From the NCBI RefSeq assembly GCF_003443655.1, contig NZ_CP031942.1, forward strand, positions 1 to 42,943: DNA of 42,943 nt, given 5' to 3'. The position numbers and the translations under genes were made by a program. Below the pieces are notes generated by a model, which made no database searches, was not told where the DNA came from, and saw nothing but the letters and a program-made list of their open reading frames with translations. Source of the stretch: Nostoc sphaeroides. GTDB lineage: Bacteria; Cyanobacteriota; Cyanobacteriia; Cyanobacteriales; Nostocaceae. Positions 24,202-31,861 of the stretch are shown piece by piece. Every line of letters begins with the position of its first letter. Positions within the stretch are counted from its first letter, which is position 1.

Positions 24202-24639
24202 TCAGTTAAATGTCACTGGGGCATTAAATACAGTGCCTTGGAAAACATTCTTCATCTCATCTGCCAACTTCTGATAGTTGATCACACTTGGCTGTTGTGG
24301 TTGAGATTTGAGGTTATCGGCTAGTTGTTGTATCAATTGAATAAAATTAGGATTGGGTTCAGCTTTAGCTGCTGTTGCTAATTCTTGTACAGCTTGAGCC
24401 AATTCCGAATTAGCCTTAGCCGCAGATTCTACCTCTAATACAGCTTTGCCATAATCGAGTGGTTGGTCTGGCGCTTTTTCAATAGCAACTACAGTATGGG
24501 GAGACTGTTTTTTGAGGGTGACGAGAAACTTGCCAGCCCGATCCCATAAAGCTTCACCTACCTTTTCGCCTGTCTTTTCTAAGGCTTTGATGGCAATTAC
24601 AGAGCTAAGAGCGATCGCCGCAGTAGTTAAAGGTTCCAT
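24202..24639 (-). CDS. Conserved cyanobacterial-type helical protein of unknown function
   Basis: 145 residues, starting MEPLTTAAIALSSVIAIKAL. A hydrophobic N-terminal helix is followed by GEALWDRAGKFLVTLKKQSP and an Ala/Gln-rich helical region (ELAQAVQELATAAKAEPN). Proteins with this beginning are common in filamentous cyanobacteria and sit upstream of membrane or effector genes; the function is unknown to me. AGGATA precedes the ATG. The downstream partner is destroyed. Confidence 0.7.
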   Translation of the reverse strand: MEPLTTAAIALSSVIAIKALEKTGEKVGEALWDRAGKFLVTLKKQSPHTVVAIEKAPDQPLDYGKAVLEVESAAKANSELAQAVQELATAAKAEPNPNFIQLIQQLADNLKSQPQQPSVINYQKLADEMKNVFQGTVFNAPVTFN

Positions 24640-24799
24640 TTGCTACTGTATCCTATGTGTATGCTATTCTTCTATTAACACATGGCTGATGTGCTAATTT
24701 CCGTAATTGTAGGGAAAAAATTGAGATTTATCACCATTTTAATCTTGCGATGGCAACGCCGCGACTTCGCAACAGCGATGCGAGACATTGGCTCTCAAA

Positions 24800-26212
24800 T
24801 TAGCCCCAATCACTTTGTGCTGACTGTGATGGCGTTCCTGAAAGCGTAGCTCCCCCCACCATGTTCTTAAATTTTGTTAAGTTTGCATCAAACAGTAATT
24901 GGATTGTGCCTGTAGCCCCGTCGCGGTTTTTAGCAAGGATAATCTCTGCAACTCCTCTATCTTGCGTATTTTGGTCGTAATATTCGTCACGATATAACAT
25001 GATTACTTTGTCCGCGTCCTGCTCAATCCCGCCGCTGTCACGTAAATCTGAGAGCATGGGGCGTTTGTTATTACGGCTTTCTACTGCTCTTGATAGTTGC
25101 GATAAACACATTACAGGTGTTTGTAACTTCATCGCTAAACGCTTGAGGGAGCGTGTAAGCTTTTCTATCTCATTGTTTCTGTTGCCCCCGCCGTTACCAT
25201 CCATCAGTTGTAGATAATCCACAACAATTAACCCCAAATCACGGCGCTCTTGTGCCATAATTTTACGGCATTCAGATTCTATATAGCTCAGTGATGGGTC
25301 TGGACGGTCATCGAGGTAAACAGGTAGCTCTGATAGTGTACCGATGCCCTGTGATAGTGATTCCCATTGTGTGTTAGAGATGCGCCCAGTTTTCAAGTAG
25401 CCGCTTGGAATGCCAGCCTCACCTGAAAGCGCACGCATGGCAATCTGTAGCTTTGACATTTCCAGACTGAACACGACAACCGGAAACTGATAAGCTTGGG
25501 CTAGATAAAAAGCTATCTGAGCCGCAAACGCTGATTTCCCCATCGCCGGACGACCCGCAACGATGACTAAATCATTGCGGTTGAATCCGCAAGTCATTGC
25601 ATCAAGATCATAAAAGCCCGTGGGAATCCCAGGTAATACCTTACCTTGGCTGCGGTCTTCAATATCCTGAAACAGATTAATCACCACATCAGAAATGTGG
25701 CTGGCCCCCGTAGTATCAGACGAACGCTGCAACTCATAGATAAAGTCTTGTAATTGTGAGAAGGCTTCCTCTAAGGGCGTTTCTTCATTGGACTTGTGCT
25801 GCAACTCACTGGCAAGGCTTGCCAGTCTACCCAGTTCTCGGCGCTTCCATTTTTCCACAACCAGACCTGCCAGAGCATCAATGTTAACTGCTGATACTGT
25901 AGAGTCAACCAGCGATGCTAACTTGTTTCGCCCGCCGATAATTTCTAACAAACTATTATCAGCTAAATAATTCGTGATCATCAACAAATCTGTGGGCAAT
26001 TCTTGGGCATTAAGTCTCAGGGCTGCGTTGTAGATTCTACCATGAGCGCTGATATAGAAGTGATGCGGCTTCAAAATGTCGCGGACACGTTCTATGGCTA
26101 CTGGGTCAAGCAAGATGCCCCCAAGTATCGCTTCCTCAGATTCAATGCTCTGTGGTGGTAGCTCCGAAGCTGTGGTGGCAAAAGGAATTACGTTGTCGTC
26201 ACTGGCGTACAT
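24800..26212 (-). CDS. dnaB: DnaB-type replicative helicase (plasmid-encoded)
   Basis: A 470-residue protein. The N-terminal DnaB domain (PPQSIESEEAILGGILLDP, residues 19-120) is followed by a linker and the RecA-like domain with GIPTGFYDLD, Walker A AGRPAMGKS (219-227), Walker B LIVVDYLQLM, and the LSQLSRAVESR and DLRDSGGIEQDAD motifs. All DnaB signature motifs are intact. Length is normal and no intein is present. As a plasmid copy it may unwind the plasmid origin, with the neighbouring upstream gene as loader or initiator candidate. It probably forms an operon with that gene, 182 bases apart with a repeat between. Confidence 0.95.
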   Translation of the reverse strand: MYASDDNVIPFATTASELPPQSIESEEAILGGILLDPVAIERVRDILKPHHFYISAHGRIYNAALRLNAQELPTDLLMITNYLADNSLLEIIGGRNKLASLVDSTVSAVNIDALAGLVVEKWKRRELGRLASLASELQHKSNEETPLEEAFSQLQDFIYELQRSSDTTGASHISDVVINLFQDIEDRSQGKVLPGIPTGFYDLDAMTCGFNRNDLVIVAGRPAMGKSAFAAQIAFYLAQAYQFPVVVFSLEMSKLQIAMRALSGEAGIPSGYLKTGRISNTQWESLSQGIGTLSELPVYLDDRPDPSLSYIESECRKIMAQERRDLGLIVVDYLQLMDGNGGGNRNNEIEKLTRSLKRLAMKLQTPVMCLSQLSRAVESRNNKRPMLSDLRDSGGIEQDADKVIMLYRDEYYDQNTQDRGVAEIILAKNRDGATGTIQLLFDANLTKFKNMVGGATLSGTPSQSAQSDWG

Positions 26213-26253
26213 ATTAATCTCTGATTTCGATTAGGTCTAAATTTTTACAGTCA

Positions 26254-26390
26254 TACACCCTTGTTTGGGTGTAGGGTGTAGGGTGAAACCTCATCAAGTT
26301 TCTTCACAATTAGGTCGCAGCGCTTGGGACGGGTCTAAATTCTTACCCTATACCCCACACCCTACTCCCTACACCCTGCCTCTTCGGGGC
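26254..26390. repeat. GGGTGTAGGG inverted repeats between dnaB and its upstream gene
   Basis: Tandem GGGTGTA units (26269-26283) face ACCCCACACCCTACTCCCTA (about 26348-26375) in inverse orientation. Non-coding; it resembles dispersed cyanobacterial repeats. Confidence 0.6.
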
Positions 26391-26394
26391 TTGG

Positions 26395-27657
26395 TCAATC
26401 GGGAATATCTACAAATCTTTCAGGAAACTTGGCGCTTGCCCATTCGTACCATTTGGCAGATACTTTATGCTTGCAAAACTTAGATAGTCCCTCTGAGAGG
26501 AGCATATTGTAGTAGTGATCGTGCATCCGCGCCTCCCATTTGGGAAAATCATACTTCTTGCGCTGTTTCTCTACTTCTACGGGGTCATCAGCAAAGTTGT
26601 TAATTTTGCGCTCTAATTTCCTGCAACCCGCTTTCCATTGCTCAAATAAGCAAAATATCTCTGTACTACCTTCATCTTTTTTAGAAAGCACTGTAGTCAC
26701 GTATGGGGCAACGTTGTTAATGTCTTTGCCCTGCTTACGCTGATAGGTCTGATAGTAAAGCAGGAAATCCACTTCTTTAACTGGGTCATCACTGAAAACC
26801 AATATTTGAGAATGATTCTCACGCGCCGCGCCGGAATTTAGATCCTCATGAGTGGATTTCTCGTTAGTTGCAGAGATTTTCTCTTTTTTAACAGCGTAGT
26901 GATTATCTGGAAGTGCTTTTTCTTGGTCAGTTTCTTTACTCCCCTCTTTCTCTTTTTCCTCCGTCTCTCCAGTGATCGATTGAGGTAATATTATTTCTTT
27001 AATCTTATTAGAGGGCTGCGAGGTATGCTGTGAATGACTTTCAGCCCGTACCCCATCCATTTTTGGCACTATGCCATCCATTTTTGGCACTATGCCATCC
27101 ATTTTTGGCACTATCGGTTGATGTGTATCATTTACATCATCCATTTTTGGCACTATCGGTTGATGTGTATCATTTACATCATCCATTTTTGGCATCATGG
27201 ATATTGGAGCAGTATTTGTATTGTTAATTTTTTGTACTAGAGATAAGTCTTTCAGCAGTAATGCGCCAACTTTTATGGGGTCAACGCGATAAAACTTAGC
27301 TGCATTGCCCTTGTTCTTTTTTAGTTGACAAGAAATTACGTAGCTTGATTCCTCTAGCCCCAGCAACAAACGTTGAATACTACGTTGTGACCCTAGCGCC
27401 GGATATGCGTTTTCCCACTCTTTGTAAGTAGCGCTAGTCCACCATTCCCCATCATGAAAGTAGCCATGCTTGTTGAGTCTGGCATTGCTCAAACACCAGC
27501 TTTCAATGATTTGAATCAATAAAGCTTGGTTAACACCTACTACATTTGCTACGCTCCAATAGAGCTTAGTATATGCAGGTTCATAGCCGTGAGTAAGTCG
27601 ATAAGCTGTAATCGGGCCTGCTGCGGTCAGTGTTGTAGTTCCCTGTGTGGCATTCAT
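26395..27657 (-). CDS. Putative replication protein with winged-helix N-terminus and internal peptide repeats
   Basis: A 420-residue protein. Residues 20-130 (ALLIQIIESWCLSNARLN, GEWWTSATYKEWENAYP, SIQRLLLGLEESSYVISCQ) match the winged-helix domain of phage/plasmid replisome organisers (DnaD/DnaT-like). Residues 155-205 hold two copies of PKMDDVNDTHQPIV and three of PKMDGIV. A low-complexity charged linker and a C-terminal helical domain (320-420) with FPKWEARMHDHYYNML follow. It lies directly upstream of dnaB on the same strand, consistent with helicase loading. GAGGTAAT precedes the ATG. Confidence 0.65.
   Translation of the reverse strand: MNATQGTTTLTAAGPITAYRLTHGYEPAYTKLYWSVANVVGVNQALLIQIIESWCLSNARLNKHGYFHDGEWWTSATYKEWENAYPALGSQRSIQRLLLGLEESSYVISCQLKKNKGNAAKFYRVDPIKVGALLLKDLSLVQKINNTNTAPISMMPKMDDVNDTHQPIVPKMDDVNDTHQPIVPKMDGIVPKMDGIVPKMDGVRAESHSQHTSQPSNKIKEIILPQSITGETEEKEKEGSKETDQEKALPDNHYAVKKEKISATNEKSTHEDLNSGAARENHSQILVFSDDPVKEVDFLLYYQTYQRKQGKDINNVAPYVTTVLSKKDEGSTEIFCLFEQWKAGCRKLERKINNFADDPVEVEKQRKKYDFPKWEARMHDHYYNMLLSEGLSKFCKHKVSAKWYEWASAKFPERFVDIPD
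27053..27200. repeat. In-frame tandem repeats within the putative replication gene
   Basis: Three 21-bp units (CCATCCATTTTTGGCACTAT plus one base) from 27053 are followed by two 42-bp units that contain the same core. The near identity of the DNA units indicates recent slippage expansion; the reading frame is kept (7 and 14 codons). Confidence 0.85.
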
Positions 27658-28048
27658 TTGTATTACCTCGAAATCTTTTAGATTTCGGATAACTCCTCAT
27701 CTTGCAAACTCGCGTCGCTAAATTATTTAAGTTATTATGGTTATAGCGAGCGCGGTGTACTCAGTACCAAGAAGTGTCCAGCCTCTTATTGCAGTAGGAG
27801 TTACCCGGCGTGTTTAAATCAATAAAATCCAGCCTCCGCTGGTACGCATCCCCTCTAGTTTCTGCTAGTGGGGATATCTGTTTTGAGGAGAGGTGCTAAA
27901 TTGTCTGCACCCTCTCGGCTCCCATTTGCCCTCTCCAGGGCTGCCGATTCTATATCGCCGCTTCCCTCTGGAATTGGGGCTAGGATTTGTTTTGAAGGAC
28001 TTTTGCATTGCAGTTTTCCTAAATACAAAATTTGTTTTACGCGATCGC
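27658..28048. other. Intergenic region with hairpin
   Basis: No convincing gene; three overlapping frames here are shadows with no family-like sequence. ATCCCCTCTAG/CTAGTGGGGAT (27848-27875) pairs at 10 of 11 positions. Probably holds the promoter of the replication gene, and possibly an origin. Confidence 0.5.
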
Positions 28049-28258
28049 TTAATCTTCCCTCCATTCCAATAACTCACAGGGCTGGATTTTATAGCAGTCA
28101 CAGATTTTGTTAAGCGCTAATCCATTAGGTATTTGCTCAGGATTGTCATATAAGTTGTAAACAGTCGTTTTACTTAACCCTGTACGCTCGCTGAACTCAT
28201 AACGTGTAATTTTGAGCTTTTCGTCAATAAACCTCCTTATCGTGTTGCGAACTGGCAT
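28049..28258 (-). CDS. Small XRE-family regulator
   Basis: A 69-residue protein that is a single Cro/CI HTH: KITRYEFSERTGLSKTTVYN, then LNKICDCYKIQPCELLEW. This is the common stand-alone form of XRE repressor. It is divergent from the 28573 gene set and 390 bases upstream of the replication gene, so it may regulate either. The ATG at 28258 follows directly on the promoter region. Confidence 0.85.
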   Translation of the reverse strand: MPVRNTIRRFIDEKLKITRYEFSERTGLSKTTVYNLYDNPEQIPNGLALNKICDCYKIQPCELLEWRED

Positions 28259-28572
28259 AGAAACCCGTCTGGTAATAACAGACTCCTATTAAAGCATCTT
28301 ATAAGGAATGTTGTTATACACAGCTTTGTTTAATTAAAATTAGGTTGCTATTAATAGTCATGTTGTATTAGTATAGCCATTGTAAGGCTAAAAAGACAAG
28401 GGCAGTCAAAACAGTCAAGGGCTGACAAAGGTTTCACCCACAACGGCTTAATGACCGCAAGTATCCAAAAGTCTTGCACGGCAAAGATTTTCAAAACTTT
28501 AATAACTACATAGAGCGGAATGACTACCGCTCACTAAACTTGATGCCTGCATTCATCAGGAGTTATTTATCA

Positions 28573-28734
28573 ATGCGAGTCAGTATTAGACAGCCATTGC
28601 AGCCATTTATTAATGCAAAGGCTAAAGAATTGGGTGTTGATGATGCTGGTGAAGTGGTTAACTATTTGCTCTTGCAAATTATGTCAAACAACGCCACGAG
28701 CGAACCCATACACACACAGACTAAAAAGGCTTAA
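28573..28734 (+). CDS. RHH-like small protein, paralogue of the 39019 gene
   Basis: 53 residues from ATG 28573, chosen because the paralogue at 39019 starts at the same MRV and AGGAG lies 10 bases before; the longer frame from 28474 is not conserved. MRVSIRQPLQPFINAKAKEL then EVVNYLLLQI matches the paralogue at about 60% over 36 residues. A beta strand followed by two helices suggests a ribbon-helix-helix DNA-binding protein. First gene of a three-gene set. Confidence 0.65.
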   Translation: MRVSIRQPLQPFINAKAKELGVDDAGEVVNYLLLQIMSNNATSEPIHTQTKKA

Positions 28735-28737
28735 ACG

Positions 28738-29307
28738 ATGTATATCAATTTACGCAACTTAGAAGCAATCAACGAACTACCTCTTGAGAGAACAATGCTT
28801 AATCAAAATCAATTACGAAGGTTAGAAGCAATAGATCGCTGGCTCAGAGAAATTCGAGATTCAGAGGAATTCAGACAACTGGAATACTCTCCAGATGTGA
28901 TGCTAGGAGATGCAATTCAAGCAGTAGGTGAACTACTTGATTTTCACGTTCCCTATGATTACAAGCCCACAAATTTTACTGATGACCAGTGGCATTCATA
29001 TCTGGAAGAAAAGCCAGTAATACACATTCGCCGTGTGAAAACTTGGCGTGAAAAGATTAACTCATTCATTCAAGATGCTGCGTCATCAGTAGCAATTGTG
29101 AGCTTGGTAACTACTAGCTTTATGGTTGTTGGTGCTATCTTTTGTCACGGGTTTGACCGGATTGAGGAAAGTAGAGGCGAGGAATATCAACCCACATGGA
29201 TCTACAACGCCAAAATTTTTGAAGGAAGCGCGATCGCATCTCTTGCGGTCTTCCTGGGTGCAAGTCTGACAGGTGCGTGTGTTGCGGGAGATGGGAAAGA
29301 TGATTGA
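28738..29307 (+). CDS. Two-pass membrane protein, N-terminus related to the 40725 gene product
   Basis: A 189-residue protein. Residues 24-75 (EEFRQLEYSPDVMLGDAIQA, then GELLDF) resemble the 77-residue product near 40725 (EYRRLQ...LNDAIQS..EVLDG). The rest has two membrane segments (VAIVSLVTTSFMVVGAIFC and SAIASLAVFLGASLTGACV). It lies 3 bases after the RHH-like gene and overlaps the next gene. The function is unknown; the link to the partition operon's small gene suggests a shared module. Confidence 0.65.
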   Translation: MYINLRNLEAINELPLERTMLNQNQLRRLEAIDRWLREIRDSEEFRQLEYSPDVMLGDAIQAVGELLDFHVPYDYKPTNFTDDQWHSYLEEKPVIHIRRVKTWREKINSFIQDAASSVAIVSLVTTSFMVVGAIFCHGFDRIEESRGEEYQPTWIYNAKIFEGSAIASLAVFLGASLTGACVAGDGKDD

Positions 29308-29569
29308 TAAAGAGCTTGTTGGATGTGTAACCCTCCTAAGCAAGTCCAAAACCTACAGCATTGATGGCGCTCTCTATCGCTATCTCTATAGCAACGACAG
29401 TATCAACCACACACAATATTATTTCCGTCCTTTACCGCGTCAGTCTAAAAGTGCTGACTTAAAGCTCAATCGGGACAAAGTGCTAAGGCGTTGTTATGAA
29501 ATTCCGAGCTTATATAAACAGCACACAGCAGAGATAACTAGGAACTCAATACAGTTGAGTTTGTTCTAA
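29300..29569 (+). CDS. Hypothetical protein
   Basis: 89 residues from ATG 29300, which overlaps the upstream stop (coupled translation); a GTG at 29273 is an alternative start. MIDKELVGCVTLLSKSKTYS, then HTQYYFRPLPRQSK and a basic C-terminal helix. No domain recognised. It precedes IS630 copy 2 by 44 bases, which may have cut off further genes of the set. Confidence 0.6.
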   Translation: MIDKELVGCVTLLSKSKTYSIDGALYRYLYSNDSINHTQYYFRPLPRQSKSADLKLNRDKVLRRCYEIPSLYKQHTAEITRNSIQLSLF

Positions 29570-29683
29570 CTCCAAGCGAGAAATTTTTTCCATACATGAA
29601 TGCTCTAACTATAGGAATCATATTTGATTTCTGAAAAAGGTTGCGAGATAATACGGAGGGAGATATTTGTCTAAGAGCGAACA

Positions 29684-30346
29684 ATGATAAACCAGTATAT
29701 AGAAGCAGCGATCGCAGAACTACAAGAATTTATAGATAATCGCCCAGATGCCCGTGAAGTTAGAAAAGCTTTAGCAGTTAAACTGGTTTATCAAGGCTAC
29801 AAGTATGAGGAAATTCAAACAATTTTAGATGTGTCTGTTGGTTCGATAACAAGCTGGAAGAACGCCTATAAGGAATATGGAATTTTAGGACTACGCTTAA
29901 ATTATCAAGGGAGAAAGAGTTACTTGAGCGATGAACAGAGGGAAGAAGTATTAAGTTGGTTGCAAGCTAAGGATATTTGGGAACTGGGTGAACTGGAGTA
30001 CAAATTAGCATTTGAATATGATGTGATCTACGAATCCAAACGAAGCTATTACGATTTGTTTGACGCGGCAGGAATTAGTTGGAAGAAAACCACTGCCTTG
30101 AATCCAAAGGCGGACATTGAAGCTGTTGCCGCAAAAAAAAAACAGATTGAATCATTGTTGGCAAGCAACAGAGAGGAAATAGAATCAGGAAGACTAAGAG
30201 TATTCTTAATAGATGAGTGTCATCTACTCTGGGGAGACTTAACCGGATACGTTTGGGGAAAAACTGATCAAGAAATTGCAGTCAGAGTTATTAACGAACG
30301 AGATAAACAGACATACTACGGGGCAGTTGACTATTCTTTTTGGTAA
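29684..30346 (+). CDS. IS630 transposase, upstream frame (copy 2)
   Basis: Identical to the product at 21087-21749: HTH region, then the first catalytic Asp in FLIDECHLLWGD, ending at DYSFW-stop. It requires a +1 shift at the TTT-T-GG site near 30338 to continue. Confidence 0.9.
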   Translation: MINQYIEAAIAELQEFIDNRPDAREVRKALAVKLVYQGYKYEEIQTILDVSVGSITSWKNAYKEYGILGLRLNYQGRKSYLSDEQREEVLSWLQAKDIWELGELEYKLAFEYDVIYESKRSYYDLFDAAGISWKKTTALNPKADIEAVAAKKKQIESLLASNREEIESGRLRVFLIDECHLLWGDLTGYVWGKTDQEIAVRVINERDKQTYYGAVDYSFW

Positions 30347-30743
30347 GTTACTTCTGAAAGCTTACAATGCTGGTAATTCTGAAAATACGATTGATTATTT
30401 ACGTTATTTATTAGACCAGTCTCCCAGCCAACGATTACTTCTTTTTTGGGATGGCGCTTCTTACCATCGTTCACATCTAGTTCAAAACTTTTTAGGCGAA
30501 ATAAATCAAGGTTTATCTCCAGAGCAATGGAAAATTCACTGCGTCCGCTTTGCTCCTAATTGCCCATCACAAAATCCTATAGAAGATATTTGGTTACAAG
30601 CTAAAACATGGGCGCGGCGTTTCTGTGCTTTGATTCCTTCGTTCTCTCATCTGAAGTGGATGTTTGAGTGGTTTATCCGACACACTACCTTTGATTTTGC
30701 CACTCTTCAAATGTACGGAGTTTTTTCAGAAATCAAATATTAG
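30276..30743 (+). CDS. IS630 transposase, downstream frame (copy 2)
   Basis: Identical to the product at 21679-22146, with the second Asp (FWDGASYHR) and the NPIEDIW block. The nominal start codon is inside the upstream frame and probably not used. Confidence 0.85.
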   Translation: MQSELLTNEINRHTTGQLTILFGKLLLKAYNAGNSENTIDYLRYLLDQSPSQRLLLFWDGASYHRSHLVQNFLGEINQGLSPEQWKIHCVRFAPNCPSQNPIEDIWLQAKTWARRFCALIPSFSHLKWMFEWFIRHTTFDFATLQMYGVFSEIKY

Positions 30744-30853
30744 TCCTATATGTTTGAGAGCGAAGGGATATGTGTGGCAGATTGGCAGCAAACTCTCAAT
30801 GAATTTAGCCTGATGGGTTAAGATTGTTCGCTTCACACACGGACGTTACGATG

Positions 30854-31456
30854 TCATAAATCACCCCAATCAAAATTCAGGAAGCGTCGGGCGTTCAGCT
30901 TTGTATATTTTTCAGTGTGTTTGATATCACGGTGTCCCAAAAAGTCTTGAATCTCTCTGGTGTTGTAACCCTGATTCACCAGATAGTAACCGCAAGCATG
31001 GCGCATCATGTGACAGTGAACTTTGATATCAAGTCCCGCCTGCGCCGCCAGCCGCCCAAGCAGCTTTCGCACTGCATCAGTAGACATCACCTCACCACGC
31101 TCAGAAACGAAAATATATTTGCTATCTGGAAACATCTCTCTGAGTTCCTTGAGCAAAATTAACTCATCATCTCTCAAGGGATGCACCCCAGAATCACTGC
31201 CCTTTTCCCTGGTGATGAAAATCTGACGTTCGGCCCACATCAGGGCATCCCACCTTAAACCGCACTTAGCCCCTACAGCTTCCCCTACCCTCAGACCGTG
31301 GCGAAACATGAGCAACATCAGTGTATAATCACGGTGAGAATAACGAGCTTTGCGCTCAAGTGCGGCATTCAGCAGAGATCGTACTTCACTTGGTGTAAGG
31401 TATTCTCTAGACCTGTAGTGCTTGTTGGGTAGACGAGTTGGGGGTGGTAGCCTCAT
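30854..31456 (-). CDS. Short tyrosine recombinase (FimB/XerC-like, catalytic domain only)
   Basis: A 200-residue protein. The catalytic residues are Arg56 (HGLRVGEA), Lys85 (REKGSDSG), His149 and Arg152 (HMMRHACGY), His175 (GHRDIKHT) and Tyr184 (EKYTKL). There is no core-binding N-terminal domain, as in FimB/FimE-type integrases. Likely roles are plasmid multimer resolution or DNA inversion; a cognate site was not identified, though inverted repeats lie upstream (31750-31777). Monocistronic, running toward IS630 copy 2. Confidence 0.9.
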   Translation of the reverse strand: MRLPPPTRLPNKHYRSREYLTPSEVRSLLNAALERKARYSHRDYTLMLLMFRHGLRVGEAVGAKCGLRWDALMWAERQIFITREKGSDSGVHPLRDDELILLKELREMFPDSKYIFVSERGEVMSTDAVRKLLGRLAAQAGLDIKVHCHMMRHACGYYLVNQGYNTREIQDFLGHRDIKHTEKYTKLNARRFLNFDWGDL

Positions 31457-31717
31457 TTACTCTCGCTGGTAGTGTCCGGTTTACGCGTCCTATTATGGAC
31501 AGTCTACACCGCTTGAATCCCCATTACTCCGTTGAGAGACAAGCCACTCAAGAGTTATTGCGAACTGTTATCAATTAAGAAATACGTCCATCTTGCCTCA
31601 ATGCTAAATAGTTAGTCTGCGATGCCTGCGGCGTTCTCGTTGCGATCGCGGTTGTCGGTCAAATAATCAAGAAAATTCTTTGTGTAAAACGAGGATCAAA
31701 AGCATCTAGCCCTTTAT

Positions 31718-31736
31718 AAAGCATCTAAGATGCTTT
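31718..31736 (+). terminator. Rho-independent-type terminator
   Basis: AAAGCATC-TAA-GATGCTTT followed by TTTTA on the + strand. No + strand gene ends just upstream, so it may insulate the pentapeptide gene's promoter. Confidence 0.6.
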
Positions 31737-31749
31737 TTTAATTAGGAGG

Positions 31750-31777
31750 ATGTCGTCTAATAGGAGTTTGACGACAT
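31750..31777. repeat. Hairpin upstream of the pentapeptide gene
   Basis: ATGTCGTC (31750-31757) and GACGACAT (31770-31777) are exact complements around a 12-base loop containing TAGGAG. It could be an operator or recombinase site, lying between the tyrosine recombinase gene and the pentapeptide gene. Confidence 0.5.
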
Positions 31778-31861
31778 TACAGCAAAATCCGCGAATAATC
31801 TTCGTACAAAAGACATTTGATATCCCTAATAATGAGATGTTGATGTTATTTGCGGTAATTT

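Larger units (their letters stand above)
29614..30746. mobile_element. IS630-family insertion sequence, copy 2
   Basis: Same 1133-bp element as copy 1, in the same orientation, between TA dinucleotides (29612-29613 and 30747-30748). The flanks GCTCTAAC|TA and TA|TATGTTTGAGAGC suggest that the target TA lay in an imperfect palindrome. Confidence 0.92.
31457..31861. other. Divergent intergenic region
   Basis: Between the recombinase and pentapeptide genes. Contains one terminator-like hairpin (31718-31736) and one hairpin (31750-31777); no ORF of note. Confidence 0.5.

Noticed and set aside
27053..27200. Regular repeats considered as a CRISPR array
   Set aside because: The units are in-frame coding repeats with no spacers and no cas genes.
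26995..27240. Two forward ORFs (65-68 codons) with FLALCHP / HFWHYAI repeats
   Set aside because: Antisense frames of the tandem repeats in the replication-protein gene.
27855..28113. Three overlapping ORFs of 69-81 codons on both strands
   Set aside because: Serine/proline/arginine-rich shadow translations of a repeat-like intergenic region, with no family-like sequence or ribosome-binding site.
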